DNA of 64,000 nucleotides from Sipunculus nudus (lineage: Eukaryota > Annelida > Sipuncula > Golfingiida > Sipunculidae): assembly GCA_026874595.1 (NCBI GenBank), contig CM049313.1, positions 16,987,508-17,051,507 on the forward strand, given 5' to 3'. Made by a program: the position numbers and the translations under genes. The notes under the pieces were generated by a model. It saw only the letters and a list, made by a program, of their open reading frames with translations. It ran no database searches and was not told the DNA's origin. Below, in pieces: positions 1 to 11,534 of this stretch (position 1 is the stretch's first letter; every line of letters begins with the position of its first letter).

Positions 1-52
1 ATTCTTCTATCTGGCATATGGTCAACACATCTTTGCAAAAAAAGAACCCCTT

Positions 53-78
53 CCCCCCCCCCCCCCCCCCAAAAAAAA
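53..78. repeat. Homopolymer C18-A8
   Basis: Eighteen C residues are followed directly by eight A. It is the longest of about ten G or C homopolymers of at least 12 bases in the window. Confidence 0.95.
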
Positions 79-174
79 GTTGGATTGGCCATCAGAGCTA
101 TCAAAGAACTTTTGTTTTATCAATGAATAAATGAATAGGTCTGGCCAATGTATAAAAACATTATTAACCATTCC

Positions 175-260
175 AAGCGGTTGGATGGTTAGCGTGTTTG
201 ATTAATTAGCCGTTGTGATAGGAGGTGTGGGTTCGAATCTAACAGTGGTAGATGTTTTCT
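175..260 (+). repeat. tRNA-derived SINE-like fragment
   Basis: A possible A box (TGGTTAGCGTG at about 187-197) is followed about 30 bp later by a near-perfect RNA polymerase III B box (GTGGGTTCGAATCT, 227-240). The sequence does not fold convincingly into a full tRNA and has no recognisable anticodon arm, so a SINE head or decayed tRNA copy is the better call. Confidence 0.45.
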
Positions 261-422
261 AGCCATACATTTTAAAAAGATGTGATGATTACTGGAAAGC
301 TATAAACTCTCTGATATAGGGCTAGCCCTAACCATACCGACGCCGTCTATAGGTACGTCACAGTAAATTTGAGTAAATTTGACGGTATGTAGGATTAGCA
401 CGGCCAGTTTTTCCTGGGAGAA

Positions 423-895
423 ACCAGTGGCGTAGCAGTGTGGATCAACCAGAACCAGTGTCGTACCGGTGTGTATCAACCGGAAGCAGTGGCGTACCGG
501 TGTGTATCAACCAGAACCAGCGGCGTACCGGTATATATAAGCCAGAACTTGTTGCGTACAGGTGGTATTTACCAGAATTATAGGCGTACCGGTGGTATAA
601 ACTAGATCAAGCTAAGTACCGGTGGTATAAACCAGACCAAGGGGCGTACAGGTAATATAAACCAGAACCAGAGGCGTACCAGTTGTAAAAACCAGAACCA
701 GTGGCGTCTGGTGGGTTAAAGCCAGAACCAGTGGCGTACCGGTTCGTATAAACCAATACCAGTGGCGTAACGGTTCGTATAAACCAATACCAGTGGCGTA
801 CCGGTTCGTATAAACCAATACCAGTGGCGTATCGGTTCGTATAAACAGATATGCCAGTGTGTATCTACCAGAACTAGTGGCGTACCGGTGTGTTT
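423..895. repeat. 31-bp minisatellite (about 15 units)
   Basis: The unit is ACCAGTGGCGTACCGGTTCG followed by TATAAACCAAT. Unit starts were checked at 423 and 454, and at 727, 758, 789 and 820, giving an exact 31-bp period. Left units are more diverged than right units. Each unit carries the palindrome ACCGGT. It lies in the nAChR intron downstream of exon 3. ORFs across it on the minus strand are repeat translations. Confidence 0.9.
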
Positions 896-1087
896 AGTCC
901 AATATTGGCTGATAGTCGATAACACCTGAAATACATTTAATATGTTGTTCAGAAAAAAGAGCTGAAAACTGGCATAGCCCATAAGCGTGTCAACATATGA
1001 TATATTTACGTATTTAGTTTCCCAAAAATCACAATCATATACAGAAACAATGGGTATGCTAAACTTGCGACACATAAATATACTTAC

Positions 1088-1197
1088 TTGTTGTATAAAA
1101 CAATATCTGGTGTCCAAAGTTTGTGCGCAGGAAGTCGTATCATAGTTAATCCACCATAGTCTTCCGGTCGCCATCTTAACAGTTCGTCTGTCCATTT
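1088..1197 (-). CDS. nAChR subunit exon 3 (110 bp; loops D and A of the ligand-binding domain)
   Basis: Seen: read on the minus strand after a pyrimidine-rich stretch ending ACAG, the exon encodes [16 protein letters not shown] followed by a segment ending [10 protein letters not shown], then two bases of a split codon and a GTAAGT donor. Its length is exactly 110 bp. Known: this is the length and position of the conserved fourth exon of vertebrate nAChR genes. WTD-x-L-x-W carries the loop D tryptophan and W-x-P-D-x-x-x-YN is loop A, both part of the acetylcholine-binding pocket of Cys-loop receptors. The product is an extracellular domain of a plasma-membrane pentameric ligand-gated cation channel. 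Start and end are fixed by the splice sites, not by an ATG. The next exons (Cys-loop onward) would lie left of the window, so alpha or non-alpha status (vicinal cysteines in loop C) cannot be judged. No stop or frameshift is seen. Confidence 0.95.
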
Positions 1198-2235
1198 CTG
1201 TAAACAAACAAAAATACCTGTTCACGCAGTCCAGTTTTCAGTTTACTTATATGAAACGAACGATGGTTGTAACAAGACTAAATAAAATAAATTAAATCTT
1301 AATATAAGTAGATGGATCAGGTTTCTTGTTTTATATAAAATTTGAAGTTAGTTTTTGACAAAGAACTTTCTGTACAATGTAAACGAAAAGGGTTTACATG
1401 TTAAACCCAACTTGGCATGTTTTTTTCTGAGCGTAACACGAAAGGCTAAGTAGAAAATACATGTGTTGATAATCCCTTTATACATGCACATGACCATCCT
1501 TTCAATCCAATGTTTTATTTTTTATTTCGTGAGCAGGTGCAAAACCGAATACTATACCAAGCAATTGTAAACCATGGGTTAAATATAAGTCATCTTAATT
1601 TTTTTAGTTAAAAAATCCCAACCTTGGTAATTTATATTTAAAATTACCCCTGGCCTTAAATACCAAATCTGCATACGAACCTAACTATGACAACTGAGTT
1701 CTAATTATCGAAGTATTTGTGATCTGTTTTTCAATAACATCCAAATCATTATTTACTCTTTGAAGGACTGAAGTGGGTATAATCGGATACGATTGGCTCG
1801 ACGAGGATATCAGATATACCTAGAACATTCATGATTTTAACTCTTCAATAGCGTTCCTCTGTTTATGATGCTGTAATGAAAATATTACAAATACATCAAA
1901 GGCGCTTGAATTGCTATTAGTGTACATTTCGGTTAAATTGGTCACTTTTCTGGGTCATTTCCTTTCAATCATTACTTATCTGACATTTTCCTAGCGTGTA
2001 TCAATTATTCAAGCCCCCGTCGTTAGGTCTGACAGCCATGACATAGAACCGAGGACGCGCTTTCTGATTGGCTTATATGTTTACTACTGGGTTCTCCAAA
2101 TGATGACGCCGATGACGTAACAACGGTTCAGCCAATCATGCATGTACTTCCATTTTAGCCCGTAACGGATGTGCCATGGCTTTCGGTAGGGGGGGGGGGG
2201 CTCCAGGGGATCCGCTTCTGTTAAAGCCTACTTAC
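1198..2235 (-). other. Intron 2 of the nAChR gene
   Basis: A GT-AG intron of 1038 bp between exon 2 and exon 3, defined by GTAAGT at its 5' end and a pyrimidine-rich ACAG acceptor. Most is plain A+T-rich sequence. The part at 2035-2165 is less A+T-rich and has a TGACGTAA site and two CCAAT-type motifs. Confidence 0.9.
2060..2145. promoter_or_regulatory. Cluster of CRE-like and CCAAT-like motifs inside intron 2
   Basis: Plus strand: CTGATTGGC near 2066, GATGACGCCGATGACGTAAC at about 2102-2121 (two TGACG cores, one a near-complete CRE), and CAGCCAATCA near 2130. The grouping within 80 bp resembles a promoter or enhancer, but no TATA element, transcript start or conservation can be shown from the sequence. 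Confidence 0.25.
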
Positions 2236-2449
2236 ATATCTTTTCCAGACACTGGTCGTCAGAACCTGGTTCGTTTCATCAAAGTCCAATATTTGGATCA
2301 GAGCCAGGGCAAAGTGGACTGGTACCGTGTTGGAGGAGTTGAACACAGGTCGGGCACTTCGTCCAGATCGACGGTAACGCTTTTCGAGGAAGGTCGCCAG
2401 TCTACTCTCATCTGAGACCACCCGGTCACGTGATCTGCCGCGGTTGTTA
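2236..2449 (-). CDS. nAChR subunit exon 2 (N-terminal helix and first beta strands)
   Basis: Seen: a 214-bp open segment on the minus strand between a strong acceptor (TTTCTGTTTCCAG) and a GTAAGTAGG donor. It carries one leftover base, then 71 codons. Protein landmarks in order are DESRLATFLEKRY (N-terminal helix), ARPVFNSSNTV with an N-S-S glycosylation sequon, VHFALALIQILDFDETNQVL and TTSVWKRY. Known: RP-V, the aliphatic beta-1 strand, the D-x-NQ-L turn and TT-x-VW are the standard start of nAChR ligand-binding domains. Joined to exon 3, the spacing from VW to the loop D W-T-D is exactly that of vertebrate subunits. The segment covers what vertebrates split into exons 2 and 3, so that intron is absent here. 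The start is set by the acceptor. A plus-strand ORF at 2176-2415 is only its antisense shadow. Confidence 0.95.
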
Positions 2450-2461
2450 CTGGAAACAGAA

Positions 2462-5215
2462 ACAAATTGGAGGATATCTAAAAATTAAAATGAGAATGAA
2501 TCAAACTGTATGTCGAATTTCTTTGGAACTATTTACTCATATTTACAGCTTCTGTAATAAGGTCAACAAATTATTTTACTAAGAGTAATAAATCTGACAG
2601 TAACTCATGCAAAAGCATGACTTATATTTATGAATAATTAAAAAACCTAATTCCTGTGGTGACCATAATGATCGTATATATAAAAATATTTAACTGGAAT
2701 CATGTCATAATAATATTCCCCTTATCTATGTCTGTCTGTTTGCCTATGTATATCTGTTCTTTGGATATATACACCATCTAAAAACATTTTCTGGGATTTA
2801 AACGAAATTATAGAATTGATGTAGCGAGTGGTTTTTAAGGTATATTTTTCATGTTAATTTTATTTGAGGGTGAGAACTTATGTTTTGGGGAAAAGGAACT
2901 GAGATTTTTGTTGTTGTTGTCGCTGTATAATCCGTTCCCCCTATTGCTCTGATTTGAAATTGGTTCGGAGGTTGGAATCTAAACGTAAGAGTTGGTGGCC
3001 TTCGCCGTTTTCACATGGGAAAAAGGTATGTTTTTGATTTGTTATCGATACAGTATGATCCATTGGTGCCAAGATCTAGTGGAGAATTTGGAAATAAATG
3101 TTAAAACTTTCTTTTACTTCTATAACATTAACTACTTCAGTTACGAATACAATAACTTAAAGTAAGTTGCAGGATGAGTTCTGTATTCTGTGTGGGTTTG
3201 TGTTAAGGACATTCATGGAAGAATTGGGAGACAGTCTGTCCACAAGGGATGAAAACAAATATGGAACATGAACATCCTTGCATTCAAACAACAAGTGGAA
3301 TTTTGTGTTAAACTTTTTTTCAGAACCAGACAGGGTATTATTTGAAAATTGATAAATTACACGAGCATAGAATCCCAGATGTGGTCTAGCCACAGATAAG
3401 ATTTCTGCACAGTGGAGATGTTCTGGCTTCAGGTTTTAGAGGGATGTCATATATATTCAAGGAGTGGCTTTCTCTGGAGACTCATAGCAATTATCCTCAA
3501 TAATGGAACTTTGGCGGCGTGCCCATAGCACCGACTTGGGCCATATATTTACAGAACCGTTAAAAAAATGAACCAAGTGGGCCGCACGAATGCGGTTTCC
3601 TGGCACCATATACTTGATTTCTAACCCTCCATCCATAACCCACGCAAGCTGATATGTCTGTGCCAGAACCTGATTCGAACACCTGCTGACCACGGTTTCT
3701 TTATGATAAAGAACGGCACTGAAAAATAATCTTTTGAGTCGCGTGCAGTTCAGATTGGCCTGCCACAAAACATGCAAGTTTTTGATGCTGAGTTTTGATA
3801 CCGCTGGGGATTTGAAGGCAGCTAATTAAGTGTTCAATTATGTTACCGAGCAGTCATGTAAAATCTACCATAGGTCTGAAATTGATGTTCTATTTCAAAT
3901 GTTTGGTTGTCACTGGAAAATGAATAAATAGAAAATATATTTAACATTTAACAACAGGGAATGTGAAAAATCCTCCCCAAGTTATGGCAAAAAATCAGCA
4001 GCATTCAGTCCTGATATAACCCATAAATGTAATCTAACAATAAATAACTGTAAATCAGATCCTTTTTCATTATGTCATCGCTGCAGCCTGTATTAGCGTA
4101 ACAAGTTTCTGCACGTGACCATGATACTTATCACGAAATATTTTAATGCTTCTCGGTAACATTGTACAACGACGCGTGGTTAGGGTGAAAATATCAAATT
4201 TAAAAAAATGAAACGGGATGGATTATATTTGCTGCATTTACTGCTATTATTTTTCTGTAGACAGTTTTGTTGTATGAGATATGCGTTTAAGCATACACAT
4301 TATTTTTCTCAAAGGTGAAAGCAAATAAATGATACAAAATATATAAACATTATACAGCTTTATATCAATAAATATTGATTCTATCAGACAAAGTCAACAG
4401 AATGAAACAGAAACTCAAGGTATATGTTGATTTAAATACAGTTTATGACGTACATTTTGAACATGTTTTTTTAAACGATCGAATTAAAAACATCTTACTA
4501 ATAAGAATTTGCATATTGAAATCCATCGAAAATAATGTGAACTCAAAGAATTTCAGTACATAGGTTCTTGTATTTTTTTTAAAAAGGTGGCTCTAGATAA
4601 TGCGATCATGTATATTTCACATACGTATATAATTCTACAGGTCTCATAAAATACATGGAGCCATATACCTTTAAATAATTGGGCCCAAACCAGCATGTTG
4701 GGTCTACATAAAATACCCGCGTCAACCGGTGACAAAAGCGGATATGGACAGAGTTATAAATTAAAACAGGAGTGTTGACAGAGAAACAGGCCACACATGG
4801 TAGGAAAAAGTGACATTTTCAGTGTGTAAATATATTATGTTACTAAAATTTTAAAATCCTATGCATAAATCGTAAACCTCCATGAATATCTAAACAAACG
4901 CCGGTGTTGCCAGGAAAGTATGAAGTTGCACAAATATTGTTTCTAACTTTTTCAATTGTGAGCCTTGGTTTTTTCCCTGGTCTTTTTGCACATAATGATT
5001 TGGTAGAAACTGCAACTGTAATTGCTCTTAATTCATATAGAGAATACAGTTTAAAACTAAAGGTGACACATTGCGCATGGCTTTAAGGCAACCAACAAAA
5101 CATGGGTCTAATGTCTTCAAACCCAGAGACGAGTTGTTTAACTAAAGAAAGATAATTAGTTAAACTAGGTACCCATGGGTTTGATGCTTAGCTGACTTAT
5201 TCTATAAGGATATTT
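2462..5215. other. A+T-rich intronic stretch without recognised genes
   Basis: No exon or known element was recognised. On the minus strand around 3660-3690 there is a GTTCGAATC motif like a Pol III B box inside a less A+T-rich block (3450-3780), possibly an old SINE, but no A box or second copy supports it. ORFs here (3157-3393 and 3457-3777 minus) match nothing I know. Confidence 0.5.
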
Positions 5216-5240
5216 TTATGAGTTTTTTTAAATTGTCGGT

Positions 5241-6270
5241 CCTGTGACCTTAATCCTCTGTCCTTGTGACAAAAAAATCTGAGAACTTACTATCCTTAAA
5301 TTACAACATTAAAATAATTATAAAAACCTTTTAAAAAAATTGGGTCCAGTGACCTTGACCTCTGACCAGGTAACCTTAAAGTCTACATATTTTTTACACT
5401 CTTTGCGGGTAAGCCATGTTTGAAAGATGGAAGGTTTGTTTTTTGTAAAGTTGAGTTACATTTCATCCACAATTTTTTTTAAAGCTGTGGGTCCTGTGAC
5501 CTTCACCTTTGACCTCGAGACCCCGAATAAAAAATAATATTTAATTGTGGCTAATTGACAAATCAATTTTAAAGCTAATCTGTTTTCCCAACCAGAGTTA
5601 TCATCCATACTCCAGTTTGTGAATGGATGGTCCTGTGACCATGACCTTTGACAATGTGACCCGAAAATCGAAAAGAATCTTCCTTATTGGCAGGTGAGCA
5701 ATATCTGGGAGATGAAAGGTTTGCGATGAAATGTTTGACTTAAAATGCATCCAATTTTTTTTGTGAAATGGACCCTGTGACCTTAAACTTTGACCAAAGG
5801 ACCCCAAGATCAATTGGGTTCTTTCTTTAGTGGTGGGCTTTATATGAGTCAAGTTTGAAAGCAATATGTAAAACTTAACTTGGTGTTATCATCTGAAAAC
5901 TAATTTGTCTACAGATGGCCCCTGTGACCTTGACATTTGACCTTGTGACCCCAAATTCAAAAAAGTTCTTTCCCTCTTTTAGTAGGACAGCGATATGCAC
6001 AAGATGGAAGGTTTAAGATAAAAAGTTTTGCATAAAATACATCAAGAATCATTTTAAATAAATGATCCTGTGACCTCGTTCTTTGACCTGATGACTCAAC
6101 ATCATAAGGATTCTTGTTTTAGTGATGGGCCATGCATAAGTGAAGTTTAAAATCCATATGGTCATGCATACTGGAGTTATCATCTGGAACCAAATTTGTG
6201 AATGGACGGACGGAAAGACAGACAGACAAATAGACGGATGGACAAGGTGATTATTATAGGGCATTCACTC
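5241..6270. mobile_element. Tandem-core element 1 (units of about 140-147 bp, GGACGGAC end tract)
   Basis: Seven imperfect units are anchored by CCTGTGACCTTGACCTTTGAC-like cores at 5241, 5346, 5493, 5632, 5774, 5921 and 6067. The last unit is followed by GAATGGACGGACGGAAAGAC and a GACAGACAAATAGACGGATG tract, then TATAGGGCATTCACTC. Known: bivalve pearl elements and Helitron-associated elements have such tandem cores. Family assignment is inference. No transposase is encoded. Confidence 0.75.
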
Positions 6271-7199
6271 ATGAACAATAAACACATCAGGTTTCGGGAC
6301 ACTGGATGAAACCACAGCTGAGAAACTTGATTGTTGTCACAATATAATCTAAAAATAGACAAAAAATCGTAAAAACTAGAAAAAAAGGCGCCATGAGTTT
6401 TATGGAACTGACAATACTAGTCATGGTCAATATCCAAGGCAAGATCCATGGCAATCTATGCTTTAATTATCAGGATACTGGAAGTTTTGTATCAATTTTT
6501 TAAAATAATTCTGATGGATACTTACAAGCCCAAAAGCGGAGAACATAGGTCACAGTGAACTCATTTCAGGTCTCAAAGGAGATTTTTTGTTGACCTCCAT
6601 GGATATTCACTTAGAACCTTCTATAGGATCAGCGACGGACAAAACGCCATATCTATACCTCAGTTGACTTTTAGTCAGCTGAACTAAATACACCATTTGC
6701 AAAACTCTGGTTCGTCTGACTTGCTGCCATTGCTGAATGTATTTGGATTATTTGAAGGCCCCCACATGTTATAAACACGGGGATATAAACAAAACAAACA
6801 GCTTGTGTATCGTCGGATCGCCATTTTCTGGTCATTATTTGTGAAAGCTTCGAAGGGTTATATTTAGTTAACAGACGTCAGATATAGGAATAGGCCACTT
6901 TAAGCATGTTTTCTTTGGCACAAACGGATTCGTATATGTGTAAGATTCTATTTCGCAGTAATAAACCATATTGTATTTCTAAACTGAAAAGGTTAAATCG
7001 TTTTACCTGTAGATCGTATTAAAGAAATCCAAAATTTGTAGAATGATAATATCTGTGCATTATATTAAATGTATCAAATTAAAGTGATACCACTGCTCAA
7101 TAATAACTTTAAAAAATAAATAACGGCATGAACAGTTTTTTTAAACCTTTCAATTAAACAATTATAAATTTTTATGTTTTTAATGATAAAATATATAAA

Positions 7200-7880
7200 C
7201 AAGAGCACCGCAAATGGTGCATAATACGCCCGTTGTCTATTTTGTGACCTCTGACCTCATTAAATATGCGTGAATTTGCTGAGATGTAATTCAGGTGAGA
7301 AACTGTATTGGTTAATACTCATCATGAGTTATGTATAAATCCATCAGATTTGTTGTATGTCTGGGTAATATCGACAGTGTGGTGACCTCTGACCTCATTA
7401 AATAAGCATGAATTTTGCTGAGAATTTAACTGAGGTGAGAAACTATGGGTAAATATGTATAATGAGTTTTTATGAAAGTCCATAGGATTTTTGGTCACCA
7501 CGGTGCATCCACAGAGCGTAGACCTCCAACATCATTAAAAATGCGTTGATTCTGCTGGAAATCGAACTTAGGCCAGATATTTTTTATTGATTATCTGTAA
7601 CATTTCCGTTAGGTTTTATCAAAATCAATCATATTCATCGTAAGTGATCGCGGCGACAGCACAGATAGACCTATTGACCTCTGGCCTTATAAAATATGCG
7701 CGGATTTTGGCCATAATCGAACTCGGGCGAGATAATCTATTGGTTAATACTTATAGTGAGTTTCATAGTAATCCTTTAAAGCCCCGAAAAGTTATCGCGG
7801 CGACACTAAAAGTTATCGGACGGACGGACGGTGGATATACCTTAATACGTCCCGTCACAGAGGGGCGTATAAAAAAAGGT
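7200..7880. mobile_element. Tandem-core element 2 (four units of about 140 bp, short inverted ends)
   Basis: The element starts AACAAGAGCACCGCAAATGG, with a GCACC...GGTGC hairpin, and then TAATACGCCC. It ends GGGGCGTATAAAAA, so ATACGCCC and GGGCGTAT form inverted ends. Unit cores (GACCTCTGACCTCATT type) are at 7246, 7384, 7521 and 7676. A GGACGGACGGACGG tract (about 7819-7832) precedes the right end, as in element 1. The ORF at 7644-7898 is a by-product. Confidence 0.8.
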
Positions 7881-9050
7881 AACGCTGAAAATATTTAAGT
7901 GGATATGTAATATTCTAATTAGGCATATAACTGCTTCATTTATCGGATCTTAGGTCTGACTGTGCTAATTTGTCGCCTCCCTGTTTCCCTTGGGGCAAGT
8001 GTGGCACCACTGCTACGTCATACATCGCACCAGGCGTCTCTTCATTCCCTCAGCTCCGATCAGCTTCCTGGCCAGTGTCACGCCATAAAGCATCACTTTG
8101 CAAAATCTAACACATTATTCCACTGTGTCTCTTCCAGCATCGCCTCAGCCAGTTACTGGGATATGACGATGAATTTCGTATAACATCATGGAACGTACAA
8201 TCGTACTATTGGGAGCAAACGGCCTCGAACAATAATAATATTCTTTTTACCAAAACAACATGAGTTCAGTTATTGAAAGGTCCAGTGCCGGAGTTAGTGA
8301 AAGGTGCAGTGCAAAAAACGTGGTTTACCTTGGTCTAAATTAAGATGTAATACAGTTTCCGACTCAGAGGACCAATGTTTACTTTAAGTAAATACATCAA
8401 TGATTTTTTGGATATCTGGAACTTCCCTACCCGTGAAGGGGGGGGGGGGGGGTTGAGTATGAAGTACTCCTTTAAATTTTATTACTCCTTTTCCTTTTAT
8501 TCCTACAACTAAATCAAGCCTGAACCCAATTCAATTTATAGGTGTCCCATTCTTTAAGACTCAACTCTAAGCAAGAGTGTATTTAAACCATCCATAGCAT
8601 AAGTGATATCTTAAGAACACACATACAGATAGACATTGATGAAACGAGAAACTCCTGTTTTACAGATTATTTTATAAACCTGACAGTTTTCTGGATTCTT
8701 TTGTTTATTAGAACTGTATATAAGAAGTTCAGTCTGAGTTGGAGATAATATGACGGACGTATGTTTAAATCTTTAGACCACAGCCAGCAGATGGCACTGT
8801 CATCTGAATGAGTATAAAGGTAGTTACCATAAAAAGTTCTGAACAGATTTTGCTGAAATTCTTTTAATGGTTAGGAGAACCCTCAGGATCAATCAATTAA
8901 ACAATCAAGGATATTCTGAATCACCATAAAAAATTGAATTCTGTCGATTTGTTACTGTTTCATCATAATAGAGCGACTGATCGGTAATCACCGTTGAAAT
9001 TAAACTGGAGGTGATATTGGATAGGCTGTTGAACAGTGACATGTATGTCA
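7881..9050. other. Unassigned intronic stretch with a less A+T-rich block
   Basis: Positions 7960-8175 are richer in G+C than the surroundings and hold a 73-codon plus-strand ORF, but no splice pattern or known domain was seen. A 15-base G run lies at 8438-8452. The rest is featureless. Confidence 0.4.
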
Positions 9051-9218
9051 GGGGCGAGTCCAGGATTTGGGTAAAGGACGGGGTTCAACCAAGGAGGACT
9101 TACGACAAAAGTACAGAAAGGTTTCGCAGATACAGAAGGGGGGGGGGGGGGGTCCAGGCGGCCAAAAATTGCGCTAAATCTTAGAGAAAGGATGCCTGCA
9201 CTCCTCCCCTGGGTCCGC
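9051..9218. mobile_element. MITE-like element with GGATCCAGG-type ends and internal poly-G, copy 1
   Basis: Left end GGGGCGAGTCCAGGATTT and right end CTCCCCTGGGTCCGC are inverted relatives of the ends at 11535-11733, in the opposite orientation. A 15-base G run (9138-9152) lies inside. No coding capacity. Confidence 0.55.
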
Positions 9219-9692
9219 TTCTGTATGTAGACATCAAAGGTCATCCTGGCGGGGGTTTGAGGTCTCCCACAACATATTGTGCAAAAGACTCGGCATTTTA
9301 GAAAATGACACGGAACTGTGTGAGGTGTTCACGAACTCCGTATCACAAATGCCAAATTATACTATGTAGGTGCATAAATATACTTTTTGACTTTTGCTCG
9401 TTTTTCAGTGGATATTTACAACTAAATAAAAAAAAGTGTTCCCATAAAAAAACTGTTGTCATTTCAACTGGAAGGATTTATCATATTTACAGGATACAGG
9501 TGTAAATATGATTTTTCAGGTATATGATCCTTGTAGTTCCAACTTTCTATGAGAAATACCTTTATATATTTTTTTTCTTATTTTTTTATCAAAACTGTTT
9601 CCCTTAAATATGAAATGGGGCGTGTTGTTTATTTATCCTTAACGTATGATGAGCAATCCTACATTGTTTTCTAAATAAAAAAACTTCTTTTG

Positions 9693-9950
9693 AAGGTTCT
9701 ATAAAAACCATACAAATGGGGTTCCATCAAGTACCTTTCAAGGTTCCCCACTCAGTCCATCGTGAAGAAACTTTGAGGGTTCCTCTCAGAACATCTGAAG
9801 AGATTATATATGGAACCTTACAGGTTCAATAAAAGAACCCTTGGGAGGTTCCAAAAGGAACCCCGTCTTCAACGTTCCAGCTGGAACCTTAAGACATTCC
9901 CCACTCAGTCCACTCTAAAGAAGCCTTCTGGTTCTAGCTCGAACTCTTAT
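9693..9950. repeat. GGTTCC/GGAACC palindrome-rich element
   Basis: About 260 bp packed with GGTTC and GAACC motifs in both orientations (for example AAAGAACCCTTGGGAGGTTC). A direct repeat TTCCCCACTCAGTCCA occurs at 9744 and again at 9897, 153 bp apart. It can fold extensively. Likely a non-autonomous DNA element; family not identified. Confidence 0.55.
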
Positions 9951-9959
9951 TTCTTTTGT

Positions 9960-11400
9960 GTGTTATTTCTTCGAAGTCCCCTGGATTAATGTTATATTGT
10001 AGGCAGGACAAATAGGAAGTGAGCCTTTACTGAAGCACAGAATTACAATGTTTGACCTTGTAGGTCACGTCTTTTTGTTTATCTATTCTTTGTAAAAATG
10101 ATAATAAGCAAACATGTCAGGTAAATTCCTTTGGTTTCTAAATTCACAAGACTTTTCCGTAGGACAGACTATTAAGTGGTAAAAATAAACCCAATAAAGT
10201 TTTTCTGAAGTCGGACCTAAAACATTCTTGAAATTTTCATGTAACTGCTCCTAAACCATATAACAAAACCCTTTTAGACTGATTTTGCACCATTCAGTAT
10301 TGTTTATTGGAGTAATCGTTTTAACAGGACAACACCGAGCCTTTATTCCAAATTGTTTTGCGTTACTTCACTATGCAAATTTATTTTATCTCAGTCCCGC
10401 ATATTCCACCTGTCGCAAAGCAACGCATGTCTCTCAATATACTAAAGGGCAGGACGCGGTCTAGTTGCTTATCTATGACTCGAGGTTTAGGGGCGCAATT
10501 TCCTTTTGCAATGTGGAGGAACGGGGTCCCTTGACTCCAACCCTGCACACACACAATTCCTGTAATTTGAATATACTGTATTTACCTTCTACCCGAAACA
10601 AAAATGTTCTCATTAATATATTGTTATTAGTAGGGCCGCGCGATATTATCGAAATATTGATATATCGCGATACGGTGAGTCCAATTTTGCATATCGTGAC
10701 AGAGTTTCCAAATATCGATATTTTTTATATTTTGTAAATGTGCTTGAGATGATTTATTTTAGTAAAAACAACGTATCTGTTACAAATTTAGATATCAATA
10801 TGGATTGGGATTAATGACAGGTTTAAAGGGAATGCCTCTACCGCGTCTTAAGACATTTAGTAGGAAATGCTGAGTTGGGCCGCCGCCTGATATATCATTG
10901 GTCAAAGTCCATCATAGAGAATTCGCACGTCTGCTCGATGAATTATTGTTAAACGAGAAATATTTTGATACGCAAAAAGAAGTGCTAAACCTGGTCATTA
11001 TATATTATCAAATACTTCATTAATATTCCACCTCATATGGTTGAGCAAGATTTTTCATTTTTCAATCAAATCATACTTAATTTTGAAAAAAATGACAAAA
11101 TTATCTCCTTAATGAAAATGGCAACAACCTCTGCAAAACTGGAACTGCAAATTGTTAAAAAATATAAAAAATTCTCATTTGAATCCGTGAGGCCTCATGA
11201 ATTATTTAATTCTTGCGTATAATGGCCATGTTTCATAATGTCATGGTCACAGGTGAACCACATATTATCAATTTATTATGTAAACTTTTGATATTTTTTT
11301 ATGTAAACTTTTGATATTTTTTCTATTAAATCTGGAAATCATTGTTAGCTGTAGCGGTAGCTTTGCAAAACTGGGACGTATGTTTGTTAATAACTTATAT
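9960..11400. other. A+T-rich stretch, one MITE end, otherwise nothing recognised
   Basis: Only the ATATCGATAT-rich fragment at 10631-10735 is described separately. A short direct duplication (ATGTAAACTTTTGATATTTTT, about 20 bp) occurs near 11279 and 11300. Confidence 0.5.
10631..10735 (+). mobile_element. hAT-type MITE fragment rich in ATATCGAT
   Basis: Begins TAGGGCCGCGCGATATTATCG (first 20 bases TAGGGCCGCGCGATATTATC) and continues with ATATCGCGATA and ATATCGATATTTTT. A relative in reverse orientation is at 33185-33263. TAGGGCYG starts are typical of hAT non-autonomous elements; the far end was not found. Confidence 0.5.
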
Positions 11401-11534
11401 ATTGACAGCTGAAAGATTCTGCATTCTTTTAATTGGCAAAATGTGATGGGGATATGATATGTTATGTCGCTCCTGGTTGGTGGTGGTGTGTGTGTGTGGG
11501 GGGGGGGGGGGGAACCGGGGGAGTGATGTCAGTT

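Noticed and set aside
716-1225. 169-codon minus-strand ORF starting [12 protein letters not shown]
   Set aside because: It overlaps the real nAChR exon 3 in the wrong frame and then runs into the 31-bp minisatellite; the correct frame gives KWTDELLRW between proper splice sites.
2176-2415. Plus-strand 79-codon ORF
   Set aside because: Antisense shadow of nAChR exon 2, which has splice sites and clear family motifs on the minus strand.
3457-3777. 106-codon minus ORF
   Set aside because: No recognisable domain; contains a Pol III B-box-like motif, so it may be an old SINE, but there is no second copy to confirm.
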